In this document: in pieces, positions 31,027 through 40,069 of the stretch
Layout of the letters: every line of letters begins with the position of its first letter
How positions within the stretch are numbered: position 1 is the stretch's first letter
Assembly (NCBI GenBank): GCA_045603545.1
Contig: JAZUMG010000004.1
Location: forward strand, 1 to 64,000
Origin: CAAGNP01 sp045603545
Lineage (GTDB): Bacteria; Bacteroidota; Bacteroidia; Bacteroidales; UBA932
Reading direction: 5' to 3'
DNA: 64,000 nucleotides
Translations under genes and position numbers: made by a program
Notes under the pieces: generated by a model
Seen by the model: the letters and a program-made list of their open reading frames with translations, nothing else
What the model was told of the DNA's origin: nothing
The model's database searches: none

Positions 31027-33669
31027 ATGAAAAAACTGTTTCTTATAGACGGACACTCCCTCATATTCAGGATGTACTATGCATTTCTGCGCCGCCCTAT
31101 GATCAACAGCAAAGGGGAGGACACATCCATCCTGTACGGCTTCATGAAGTATCTGATGGAACTTATCCGGAAGGAGAATCCCACCCACATCGGCGTAGCC
31201 TTTGATCCACCAGGGAAAACCTTCAGGCACGAGACATATCAGGAGTACAAATCCAACAGGAGCGCAACCCCCGAGCTGGTGAAAGAGGCGCTGGAACCCC
31301 TCAAGGAGCTTGTCTCATCTCTCGGCATCCCTGTCCTTATGATTCCGGGGTATGAAGCTGACGACGTGATTGGAACTGTTGCCACCCTGGGAGAGAAAAA
31401 CGGCTTCACTGTATATATGGTGACCCCTGACAAAGATTTGGGACAATTGATTTCCAAAAACATATATCAATACAGACCAGGGAAGAGCGGCGCTGAGAAT
31501 GAGCTGTTGGGCCCAGCAGAGATATGCGAAAAGTTCCAGATAGAGAGACCTTCCCAAGTCATTGATATACTCGCTTTGTGGGGTGACGCCTCTGACAATG
31601 TGCCGGGAGTGAGAGGTGTGGGTGAGGTAAGTGCAAAAAAACTCATAGCCAAATACGGCTCCGTGGAGAATATACTGGAACACACATCCGAACTTCCGGC
31701 CAAACAGGCTGCCGCATTCGAAGAGGCCCGCGAGCAGCTCCCGTTGAGCAAATTTCTGGTTACCATCAAAACGGATGTCCCGATTGAATTTTCTGAGGAG
31801 TCCCTCAGACTGGAGGTCCAAAACGGATCAAACTGCCATAAACTTTTTGAGCAATACGAATTCCCCTCTCTACTGAAACTTCTCCCTGCCACCTTTGGTG
31901 ATGGGAGCTATGCTCAAGAGGCCCCCAAGGGGGAAATTGCCATTGGCACAATGACACTTGATGAATTGGCTGAAGCTTGCAAAAAGTCATGCGAAGTGGG
32001 TATAAAGATATCAGGGGAGACAATTTATCTCTCACCAGGTGGAGATGTCCATTCCACCACAGATTGGAACACCGTAAAATGGCTACTCGAAGAGAGTTCC
32101 ATTGTAAAGGTGGGATACCATCTGAAAGAGTACATACATTCATTGCGCAGCAAAGGTATAAAACTGGAAGGTCCGCTCAAGGATATAGAGCTTATGCACT
32201 ATCTCATCAACCCCGAAAGGACCCACAAGGTCGAGATATTGGCAAAAACATACCTGGGGATAGACCTCAACAATATCACCTCCAGGGAAGAAGAGGCTCC
32301 TGCAATGGAACTTGACCTCTTCTCTGCTCCCATTGAAGCGGAGCATTCCGGAAGCAATCTCATCGAAAAAGGGGAGGCATCGATCCTCGTCCCTCTTTAC
32401 AGAAAGGTAAAGGAGGAACTGGAGAGCGATGAAAATCTGTCACTCCTCTACGACAATATGGAAGAACCGCTGCTCAAAGTGCTTGCAAATATCGAGAAAG
32501 AGGGCTTCAGGATAGATACAGCTATGCTCCTTGATTTCAAGGAGGAGCTGCTCGGCAAGATGAATGCCATACAGGAGAGGATAAGGGAGTGTGCAGAAAA
32601 TCCCGACCTCAACATATCTTCCCCCAAGCAGATAGGGGTTCTCCTATACGAAAAGCTTGCCTTGAATCCGAAGGTAAAAAAAGGGGCAAAGGACTCATAC
32701 CCTACAGACGAGGAGACACTTATGGCTATGGAAGAGAAGAGTCCCATAATCAAGGACATTCTTGATTTTAGAGGACTAAAAAAACTCATTTCCACCTATA
32801 TAGAACCACTCCCCACCCTGATAGACAGGCACAGCGGCAAGATACACACTACATTTAATCAGGCTCTCACCGCCACAGGAAGGTTGAGTTCAGTCAGACC
32901 CAATCTCCAGAATATCCCTATCCGCACCGAACTTGGGAGGGAGATAAGGAAGGCATTTATCCCATCCCAGCCTGACGGATATATAGTATCTGCCGACTAC
33001 TCTCAGATAGAACTCAGACTTATGGCTGCCATGAGTGGAGACAAGGACCTTATAGAGGCATTCAAAGAGGGGAAGGATGTGCATACTGCTACAGCTGCCA
33101 AAGTATTCAAGGTACAGGAGAGCGAAGTTACAGGCGATCAGAGAAGAAAGGCCAAAATGGTCAATTTCGGCATCATATACGGCATATCATCATTTGGTCT
33201 AGCCCAGAGGCTGCACATATCCCGCACCGAATCAAAAGAGATAATCGAGGAGTATTTCAAACACTATCCACAAGTCCGGGAGTATATGGAGAATGCCAAA
33301 CAGCTGGCCCGCGACAAAGGTTATGTCGAGACCCTTTGCAAAAGGAAAAGGTACCTCCCTGACATCAACTCCCGCAATGTGAATGTCAGAAACCTCTCAG
33401 AACGCAATGCCATCAATGCACCCATACAGGGGAGTGCTGCAGATATAATAAAGATGGCGATGATAAATGTTGAAAGGAGACTTGAAGAAGAGGGTCTGCA
33501 GAGCAAAATGATACTGCAAGTGCACGACGAACTGGTAATAGACACAGTCCATTCAGAACTTGAGCAGGTAATGAGGCTTGTCAAAGAGGAGATGGAGGGT
33601 GTAATGGATATAGGGATTCCCCTCACAGCAGAGTGCAACTATGGTAAAAACTGGCTGGAGGCTCATTAA
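31027..33669 (+). CDS. polA: DNA polymerase I with a degenerate proofreading domain
   Basis: An 880-residue protein. Residues 1-290: 5'-3' exonuclease (FLIDGHSLIFR, YEADDVIGT, TPDKDLGQL, GDASDNVPGV). Residues about 310-470: 3'-5' exonuclease fold, but the FDTE-type motif is replaced by CEVGIKIS near 320 and the later NLKYD-type motif reads HLKEYI, so proofreading is likely lost. Residues about 480-880: polymerase with SADYSQIELRL near 654, RRKAKMVNFGIIYG and VHDELV near 832. It fills gaps and removes RNA primers. Many Bacteroidales enzymes are longer. Confidence 0.96.
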   Translation: MKKLFLIDGHSLIFRMYYAFLRRPMINSKGEDTSILYGFMKYLMELIRKENPTHIGVAFDPPGKTFRHETYQEYKSNRSATPELVKEALEPLKELVSSLGIPVLMIPGYEADDVIGTVATLGEKNGFTVYMVTPDKDLGQLISKNIYQYRPGKSGAENELLGPAEICEKFQIERPSQVIDILALWGDASDNVPGVRGVGEVSAKKLIAKYGSVENILEHTSELPAKQAAAFEEAREQLPLSKFLVTIKTDVPIEFSEESLRLEVQNGSNCHKLFEQYEFPSLLKLLPATFGDGSYAQEAPKGEIAIGTMTLDELAEACKKSCEVGIKISGETIYLSPGGDVHSTTDWNTVKWLLEESSIVKVGYHLKEYIHSLRSKGIKLEGPLKDIELMHYLINPERTHKVEILAKTYLGIDLNNITSREEEAPAMELDLFSAPIEAEHSGSNLIEKGEASILVPLYRKVKEELESDENLSLLYDNMEEPLLKVLANIEKEGFRIDTAMLLDFKEELLGKMNAIQERIRECAENPDLNISSPKQIGVLLYEKLALNPKVKKGAKDSYPTDEETLMAMEEKSPIIKDILDFRGLKKLISTYIEPLPTLIDRHSGKIHTTFNQALTATGRLSSVRPNLQNIPIRTELGREIRKAFIPSQPDGYIVSADYSQIELRLMAAMSGDKDLIEAFKEGKDVHTATAAKVFKVQESEVTGDQRRKAKMVNFGIIYGISSFGLAQRLHISRTESKEIIEEYFKHYPQVREYMENAKQLARDKGYVETLCKRKRYLPDINSRNVNVRNLSERNAINAPIQGSAADIIKMAMINVERRLEEEGLQSKMILQVHDELVIDTVHSELEQVMRLVKEEMEGVMDIGIPLTAECNYGKNWLEAH

Positions 33670-33682
33670 CACTAAAGGAATT

Positions 33683-34312
33683 ATGATTGAAAGCACGATA
33701 ATATACAAGTATTTTCCTGAAGTGACTCAGGATCAGAAAGAGAAGTTTGACAAACTCTTCTCCCTCTATGAGGAGTGGAACAGCAAAATCAATGTGATAT
33801 CCCGAAAGGATATGGAGAATTTCTATATGCACCATGCGCTCCACTCATTGGCAATAGCCAAATTCCCCTTCCCCGACGGCTCCAAAGTACTGGACGTGGG
33901 GACCGGTGGAGGTTTTCCAGGAATCCCCCTGGCAATAATGTTCCCCAATGTACACTTTACCCTTTGCGATTCCATCGGCAAGAAAATAAGGGTGGCTACA
34001 GAGGTGGCCTCTGCACTTGGACTTAAAAATGTTACTGCAGTATGCTCCAGAGTGGAGACACTCCCCGACAAATATGACTATATCGTATCGAGGGCTGTAA
34101 CAGAACTCAAGAATTTTATCCCTTGGGTAAAAGGGAAATACAACAATGAGATGATATTCCTGAAAGGTGGAGACACAAATATGGAGATATCTGAGTGTGC
34201 AAAAAGCCTCAAACTGAGTCAAAAGCTTTTTAACAGCATGAATATTAGCGATTTTTTCAGCGAAGAGTATTTTGCAGAGAAAAGAATAATATTTGTCAAA
34301 AAATTTGGATAG
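33683..34312 (+). CDS. rsmG: 16S rRNA 7-methylguanosine methyltransferase
   Basis: 209 residues from the ATG at 33683. LYEEWNSKINVISRKD, VLDVGTGGGFPGIPLAIMFP (SAM site), TLCDSIGKKI and YDYIVSRAVTELKNFIPW are the RsmG/GidB signatures. It methylates G527 of 16S rRNA; loss gives low-level streptomycin resistance in several bacteria. It sits 13 bases after polA, in the same transcript. Confidence 0.95.
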   Translation: MIESTIIYKYFPEVTQDQKEKFDKLFSLYEEWNSKINVISRKDMENFYMHHALHSLAIAKFPFPDGSKVLDVGTGGGFPGIPLAIMFPNVHFTLCDSIGKKIRVATEVASALGLKNVTAVCSRVETLPDKYDYIVSRAVTELKNFIPWVKGKYNNEMIFLKGGDTNMEISECAKSLKLSQKLFNSMNISDFFSEEYFAEKRIIFVKKFG

Positions 34313-34336
34313 TTCGGTTTGTTTTATCTATCTTTG
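34304..34336 (+). promoter_or_regulatory. Promoter of rpmH
   Basis: TTTG (34304-34307, inside the rsmG 3' end), 21-base spacer, TATCTTTG (34329-34336). Full consensus; leader of about 33 bases. Confidence 0.7.
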
Positions 34337-34375
34337 CACTCCCAAATTTGGAATAATTAAAAATAGTAATAAGAT

Positions 34376-34528
34376 ATGAAACGTACATTTCAACCTTCGC
34401 AACGCAAACGCCGTAACAAACACGGTTTCCGCGAGCGTATGTCTACTCCTAATGGCCGTCGTGTATTGGCAGCTCGCCGTCGTCACGGTCGCAAGAAACT
34501 AACTGTATCTTCAGAAGACCGTTTCTAG
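34376..34528 (+). CDS. rpmH: 50S ribosomal protein L34
   Basis: A 50-residue, very basic protein: MKRTFQPSQRKRRNKHGF then RMSTPNGRRVLAARRRHGRKKL, the universal L34 sequence, with a short acidic tail SSEDRF. It has its own promoter and a hairpin terminator downstream. It is not next to rnpA or dnaA, unlike in many bacteria. Confidence 0.97.
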   Translation: MKRTFQPSQRKRRNKHGFRERMSTPNGRRVLAARRRHGRKKLTVSSEDRF

Positions 34529-34554
34529 GAGATAGCACAAACGAAAGAAGTACG

Positions 34555-34594
34555 AGGCTGAATCGCTATGCGATGATGCCTTTTGCTTTTTTAT
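34555..34594 (+). terminator. Terminator of rpmH
   Basis: AGGC (34555-34558) with GCCT (34578-34581) around an ATCGC/GCGAT stem, followed by TTTTGCTTTTTT. Confidence 0.7.
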
Positions 34595-34630
34595 ATAGGT
34601 ACCTGTCAATATTTTTATTACTTTTGGGTT

Positions 34631-35443
34631 ATGGTAACGAAAGGAAACAAACACATCTGGATAAAGCACATAGCATCAATCGGTGCTGTATTGGTGGTAC
34701 TGTTTATCGGAATCAATATTTTTCTCCGTACTGTCACCAAACACAATAAGGAACTTGTCGTTCCCGATTTCACAAATATGACACTTGCCGACGCACAGTT
34801 GCTGGCTCAGGAGTCGCATTTGAGACTTGAAGTGACAGATTCCGTATTTATAAAGAGGATGGCACGCGGGCACATCTCCAGACAGAACCCTGAGCCGGGG
34901 AGTTTTGTAAAGGATGGCAGAAGAATCCTGCTCACCATAAACTCTGTGAACCCTCAGATGGTGCAGATGCCTGATCTTGTAGGTTTCTCATTGCGTCAGG
35001 CCAAAACTGAAATCATATCAAGCGGCCTTACATTGGGAAAACTCATATACAAGTACGACATTGCCACAAATAATGTACTGGAGCAGCGCGTAGCCAATGA
35101 CACCATAGCTGCCGGGACAGAGATTGAGACAGACACCCCTATAAATCTTGTATTGGGTATGAATATATCCGATACCGCTACCTATGTACCCAATGTCTTG
35201 GGATACAAATACCTCATAGCAAAAGATTTTATTCAGGACAACTCACTAAACATAAGAAACATCTCCTTTGACGAGACAGTTTTCAACTATACCGACTCCC
35301 TGGATGCTATGGTATATCGCCAAGTACCTGCCTACTCTGACTCCATTCAGTACAGACTCGGCACAGGGGTAGACATCTATCTCACCAAAGACCAAAGCAA
35401 AATCATAATCGAAGAGAGCCAAAACTCAGATGAGGGTGAATAA
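34631..35443 (+). CDS. Membrane-anchored PASTA-domain protein
   Basis: 270 residues from the ATG at 34631. A short basic cytoplasmic tail, one membrane helix at about 13-35, then three extracytoplasmic PASTA domains (VPDFTNMTLADAQLL, MPDLVGFSLRQAKTEI and VPNVLGYKYLIAKDFI mark their starts). PASTA domains bind peptidoglycan stem peptides or muropeptides. There is no kinase or transpeptidase domain, as is usual for Bacteroidota members, so it may be a wall sensor or scaffold. The next gene starts within 2 bases of its stop or overlaps it. Confidence 0.9.
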   Translation: MVTKGNKHIWIKHIASIGAVLVVLFIGINIFLRTVTKHNKELVVPDFTNMTLADAQLLAQESHLRLEVTDSVFIKRMARGHISRQNPEPGSFVKDGRRILLTINSVNPQMVQMPDLVGFSLRQAKTEIISSGLTLGKLIYKYDIATNNVLEQRVANDTIAAGTEIETDTPINLVLGMNISDTATYVPNVLGYKYLIAKDFIQDNSLNIRNISFDETVFNYTDSLDAMVYRQVPAYSDSIQYRLGTGVDIYLTKDQSKIIIEESQNSDEGE

Positions 35444-35444
35444 T

Positions 35445-36512
35445 ATGATTCAGGAAGATCTTGAGCTTGACGACATCGACCTTGAAGGTGGAGACAGCGA
35501 CAACGCTGAGGGGGGGATGTTTGAGCATTTCAGGTTTGTTGTGGACAAGGGGCAATCCCTTCTCCGTATAGACAAATACCTCACCACACGTATGGAGCAT
35601 ACATCCCGCCACAGAATCCAGTTGGCGATAGATGCTCAGTATGTAAGGGTAAACGATGTGATAGTCAAAGCCAACTACAGGGTAAAGCCACTCGATATCA
35701 TCACCTTTGTTCTCCCCTACCGTAGACGCGGCTTCGAGATAATCCCCGAAAATATACCCCTTGACATCCGTTATGAGGACGATGATGTTCTGGTAGTGAA
35801 CAAACCTGCCGGACTGGTTGTACATCCCGGTTGCGGCCACTATACTGGCACACTGATCAATGGCCTCGCATACCACCTGGGGAGGAGCCAGGGGCCAGAT
35901 GCAGAGGATGATAGGATGGGTGTTCTGGTACACAGGATAGACAAGGATACATCCGGCACACTTGTAGTATCCAAAACTGACGAGGCACAGATACATCTGG
36001 CCAAACAGTTCTTTGACCACAGTATCGACAGGAGATATATCGCTATAGTATGGGGCGATATGGAACAGGACCAAGGGACTGTAATAGGCCACATAGGGAG
36101 AGACCCCAATGACAGACTCAAATTCAAAGTATTTGAGGACGGTTCTGCCGGCAAACACGCAGTAACCCACTATAGAGTTCTTGAGAGACTGGGCTATGTC
36201 ACTGTGATAGAGTGCAAACTCGAGACAGGGCGTACACACCAGATTCGTGTCCATATGAACCACATAGGCCACCCCCTATTCAATGATGACAGATACGGAG
36301 GGGACCGTATCCTTAAAGGTGTCCTCTATTCAAAATACAAACAGTTTATAGACAACTGCTTCGAGGTATTGCCACGTCAGGCTCTACACGCTAAGACTCT
36401 GGGATTTGTACATCCACGCACAGGAAAAAATATCCTCGTGGAGAGTGAACTTCCCGAGGATATGGTAAATCTTATCAACAAATTCAGGGCTTTTACTTCA
36501 AGCCGCAAATAG
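35445..36512 (+). CDS. RluD-type pseudouridine synthase with S4 domain
   Basis: 355 residues from the ATG at 35445; an in-frame ATG at 35430 overlaps the PASTA gene and is possible. Acidic N-terminal leader, S4 RNA-binding domain at about 35-95 (RIDKYLTTRMEHTSRHRIQ), then the catalytic domain with VLVHRIDKDTSGTLVVSKT (active Asp) and LETGRTHQIRVHMNHIGHP. RluD enzymes modify helix 69 of 23S rRNA; the exact target here is inferred. Coupled to the PASTA gene. Confidence 0.93.
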   Translation: MIQEDLELDDIDLEGGDSDNAEGGMFEHFRFVVDKGQSLLRIDKYLTTRMEHTSRHRIQLAIDAQYVRVNDVIVKANYRVKPLDIITFVLPYRRRGFEIIPENIPLDIRYEDDDVLVVNKPAGLVVHPGCGHYTGTLINGLAYHLGRSQGPDAEDDRMGVLVHRIDKDTSGTLVVSKTDEAQIHLAKQFFDHSIDRRYIAIVWGDMEQDQGTVIGHIGRDPNDRLKFKVFEDGSAGKHAVTHYRVLERLGYVTVIECKLETGRTHQIRVHMNHIGHPLFNDDRYGGDRILKGVLYSKYKQFIDNCFEVLPRQALHAKTLGFVHPRTGKNILVESELPEDMVNLINKFRAFTSSRK

Positions 36513-36561
36513 AGGTGCACTCTCCATTGGGAATGTCACCCCCGCGTAACTGCAATGTCCC

Positions 36562-39432
36562 CTATCTTCTTGGGCCCATTGGTGGTCTTCCCATTCCAGG
36601 CCCCCTGCCAGGTCCACCAGGACCGCCCATTCTCTGATCTCCGAAGTTACCGAACCTGAATGTAAAGCTTAGCATAAAGTACTGACCAAGTGTATTCTGC
36701 TCCACATCCTGCACATAGTTATCGGTAGTGGTTCTGTATACATTCTTCGCCTGCTGGAGGATATCGTAAACTTTGAATCTTAAAGTGGCTTTCTTCTTGA
36801 ACAGTAGCTGTGATATCTCTGCATTCCACACACAGGTAGGTTCATTGTAACCATCCTCATAACCAATATAGAATGTATATCTGGCATCAGTCTTTATCTC
36901 TGTTCCCCAAGGCATAGTATAATTGACCTCACCATTGATAGAGTTGGTCCAGGTAGATGGCTTCTCCTGCTCTTTAATGGTGTACCACGCATTCTGGAAT
37001 CTGGCACTACCACCAAGTCTTGCCTCGAAAGAGTCGTTTCTGTAGACAAAATTGATCCTTTCACTTACATTAAGGGTAGTGGTCTTGCCTGCTACCAGAT
37101 CATCAATAATCTCATCCAAAGTCTCCACATCTCCCGAGCCTGTATAGCTCAATCCACGACTCACACTTACATTTGTAAATGTCATAAAAGAGAAATTTGA
37201 CTTTGCTATAGGGGTGTTGAACATATACCTTCCGCCTGCTGTAAATGTCCCCTCTTTGGAGTTGATGGGGGCAGTGAATTGTACACCTGAAGAGTTGTAC
37301 CAGCTTGCGTTTATTATGTCATCTTTTACATAAGTAGCATAGAGATTGGCATTTTGTGATGCAAATGTCTCTGTATTGGTATTTCTGTAATTGATATTGA
37401 ATCTGTGCGAGAACTCAGGCTGGAGTTTTGGGTTACCCAGTGTAATCCTAAGGGGATTCGAGTTATCTGGCACGGGCTGAAGCTGTGTTATTGATGGTTG
37501 GTTTGTAGAACCGCGATAGTTGATTCTCAGGAAATTGCGGTCAGAAAACCTGTAATCGAATCTTGCTGAAGGGGCATAATTGACCACACTGTAAGCCAAG
37601 ACACTGTCCCTGTTCTCCCTAAGGAGAGTGGTAACACTCTTAGTGTATGCAGGCTGTACACTGAAGCCCACCTGGAAGTTGTATTTCTCCTCCTGTTTGA
37701 CAAGGTTGATCCTTGCATCCTGATCGATAAATGTGTTTCTGTACTTGCTTGAATAAAGGGTATCCAACGAAGCATAATTGCCGTTCATATCCTTGTCATA
37801 TGTCATCTTCTCTGCATCAGTCACCCTGTAGTTGTATCTGTACGAGGCCTCCAGGAAGAAGTTTTTACCAAGGGGCTCTGTATATGAGAATCTTCCACCC
37901 ACAGTATAGGCATCACTTCTCTGGAGATACATCTGGTCCACTACAGAACTGTGGTTCTTTCCATTCTCGTATGAGTTTGTCTCTGAGTAGTTATTACCGG
38001 TCATCCCGTTCTGTGACACATTATAATTAACATTTAGCGACAGCGTACGCCCTTTGGTCTCACCTATCTTCTGTCGGAGGAGAAGTCTTCCGTTTGCCCT
38101 CCAGTTGTCATTGTTACCTGTAGAGAGGCTTACACCATCATTGACTTTACCCTTAAGATTATTGTCTGTGGAATATGTGCTCTTCTCTTCAAAATCACCA
38201 TAGCCGAAATTGAAACTTGGTGTAAATAGAATGGATGTCTTGTCTGTTATATCCCAATCTGCCCTGACACCTGCCCTATGACTTTGGGCACTGGTTATAT
38301 TATAGGCTTCATCACGGGTATTTATCGACTCATTGTCATCGAGCATAGTCATCTTGTTGGTCTTCTCCTCCAGCACCTTCTCATTTCCGCTGTACAGGTA
38401 GTTTCCACCCAATTCCATATCGCCGTCAAGGAGATGGCCATTGGCATTGATTCCACCCATCCACGAGGTGGTGATACCACTGTTGCCTCCCCAGCCCATA
38501 CCTCCCATACCACGCATTCCTCCTCCTCTCATCGCACCCATCATCTCTCCAGCCATATCCTGGAAACCACGGTTATTGGTATTGTTTCCATTACCGATGA
38601 TGCTGATTTGCGACTTATCTGTAAATCTTCCAATCATGGCAGCACCCTGAAATCTGGCATCGTGATCCTTGTTGGCGATGTCCATACCACCACCACCCGA
38701 AAGATTACCGAACCACCCCTTCATCATACCGGGTTTGATGCTAAGATCGAGCACTGTCTCCTCCTCACCGTCATCAATACCTGTAAACTCCGCCTGCTCA
38801 GATTTCTTCTCCACAAGCTTCACCTTATTGATGATTTTCGCAGGGATATTTTTCGAGGCAAGCTGTGGATCATCCAGGAAGAACTCCTTACCGTCTATAT
38901 AAACCTTCTTGACACTCTCTCCGTGGGCTGTAATATTACCATCACTATCCACCTCAAATCCGGGAAGTTTCTTGATAAGATCCTCAAGCATATCATTGTC
39001 TGAGGTCTTGATGGATGTAGCACTATATTCAATGGTATCTTTCTTTACCACTATTGGATTGCCCACTGCAGAGACAACCACCTGCTCGAGAGTGTTGACA
39101 TCCTGCTGCATCTTTATTTCGCCAAGGTCAAGGGGCCCCTTACCTACTTCAATATTCATCTGCTTCACCTTATAACCCATAAGTTCAGCCTTGAATATAT
39201 AATGTCCGGCAGCCACCTTTACTATAGTAGCATAACCCTTTTCATCGGTCATCGAGTGCTTTGCCCCCTTAACTGTACCATCCTTTGAAACATACACCGA
39301 TGCGAAATCTACCGGTGCCTGTGTGAGAGAGTCCACCAATCTGAGTTTAACTGATCCTTGCTGCGCATAAATGCTTCCTGCTGAAATGAGTACGAAAGCC
39401 AGAAGCATCTTCAATCTTTTATATATCATCAC
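36562..39432 (-). CDS. Outer-membrane beta-barrel receptor-like protein (carboxypeptidase-regulatory domain, plug, PF14905-type barrel)
   Basis: A 956-residue protein. Signal peptide 1-23; carboxypeptidase-regulatory-like domain about 27-115 (VKLRLVDSLTQAPVDFASVYV); plug-like domain about 120-235 with DGNITAHGESVKKVYIDGKEFF; then a large beta barrel ending YFMLSFTFRFGNFG. Two odd Gly/Met/Arg-rich pieces occur: an insert near 285-315 (MRGGGMRGMGGMGWGG) and a 25-residue tail of Gly, Pro, Arg and Met after the barrel. No SusD partner is nearby, so it is not a standard glycan-uptake pair. Cargo unknown. Confidence 0.85.
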   Translation of the reverse strand: MMIYKRLKMLLAFVLISAGSIYAQQGSVKLRLVDSLTQAPVDFASVYVSKDGTVKGAKHSMTDEKGYATIVKVAAGHYIFKAELMGYKVKQMNIEVGKGPLDLGEIKMQQDVNTLEQVVVSAVGNPIVVKKDTIEYSATSIKTSDNDMLEDLIKKLPGFEVDSDGNITAHGESVKKVYIDGKEFFLDDPQLASKNIPAKIINKVKLVEKKSEQAEFTGIDDGEEETVLDLSIKPGMMKGWFGNLSGGGGMDIANKDHDARFQGAAMIGRFTDKSQISIIGNGNNTNNRGFQDMAGEMMGAMRGGGMRGMGGMGWGGNSGITTSWMGGINANGHLLDGDMELGGNYLYSGNEKVLEEKTNKMTMLDDNESINTRDEAYNITSAQSHRAGVRADWDITDKTSILFTPSFNFGYGDFEEKSTYSTDNNLKGKVNDGVSLSTGNNDNWRANGRLLLRQKIGETKGRTLSLNVNYNVSQNGMTGNNYSETNSYENGKNHSSVVDQMYLQRSDAYTVGGRFSYTEPLGKNFFLEASYRYNYRVTDAEKMTYDKDMNGNYASLDTLYSSKYRNTFIDQDARINLVKQEEKYNFQVGFSVQPAYTKSVTTLLRENRDSVLAYSVVNYAPSARFDYRFSDRNFLRINYRGSTNQPSITQLQPVPDNSNPLRITLGNPKLQPEFSHRFNINYRNTNTETFASQNANLYATYVKDDIINASWYNSSGVQFTAPINSKEGTFTAGGRYMFNTPIAKSNFSFMTFTNVSVSRGLSYTGSGDVETLDEIIDDLVAGKTTTLNVSERINFVYRNDSFEARLGGSARFQNAWYTIKEQEKPSTWTNSINGEVNYTMPWGTEIKTDARYTFYIGYEDGYNEPTCVWNAEISQLLFKKKATLRFKVYDILQQAKNVYRTTTDNYVQDVEQNTLGQYFMLSFTFRFGNFGDQRMGGPGGPGRGPGMGRPPMGPRR

Positions 39433-39505
39433 TAATTTATTGTTCTATCCTTTTAAAATCAACTCCCTTTTGACTACAAATCGGGGGAAAAGTTTAACCA
39501 AATTA

Positions 39506-40069
39506 CTATTTTTTCACCCTTCCCGGGTGAGATTTGACAAATGCCTCCCAGGATGTGGAAGCAGTCTTGTCCAATAGGGGATTTATCAGCTGATAAGAGT
39601 GGCACATAGCTATTGCAACGGCATCCGATGCATCCAGATAGGAACTCTGGAACTCTACGCCGAGCGTCTTCTGAAGAATCAGAGCCACCTGCTCCTTTGA
39701 GGCATCACCCCTTCCTGTTATAGCCATTTTTGCTTTTCTCGGGGCATACTCAAAAACCGGAATATCCCTGCTTAGTGCCGCAGCAATTGCAGCCCCCTGT
39801 GCCCTTCCGAGCTTGAGCATCACCTGAGGATTTTTTCCGTAAAATGGCGCCTCCACTGCCAAATCATTGGGTCTGTACCTCTCTATGAGTTCTCCCACTT
39901 CCCGGTTGATCCTTTTGAGTTTTTCAAAATGGTCCTTCTCTTTCCTCAAATCGAGTACCCCCATGTCGATAAAATGAGTCTTCTTCCCATCAACGAGGAT
40001 AACCCCGAAACCTAAAATATTGGTTCCGGGGTCAATTCCCATTATAATCCTCTGACCTGGCTCTATCAT
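39506..40069 (-). CDS. ruvC: Crossover junction endodeoxyribonuclease RuvC
   Basis: A 187-residue protein with the four acidic residues in order: GIDPGTNILGFG, AVEAPFYGKNPQ, and DASDAVAIAMCH near the C terminus. It cuts Holliday junctions together with RuvAB. Its ATG abuts the serS stop codon, last gene of the compact minus-strand operon. Confidence 0.96.
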   Translation of the reverse strand: MIEPGQRIIMGIDPGTNILGFGVILVDGKKTHFIDMGVLDLRKEKDHFEKLKRINREVGELIERYRPNDLAVEAPFYGKNPQVMLKLGRAQGAAIAAALSRDIPVFEYAPRKAKMAITGRGDASKEQVALILQKTLGVEFQSSYLDASDAVAIAMCHSYQLINPLLDKTASTSWEAFVKSHPGRVKK

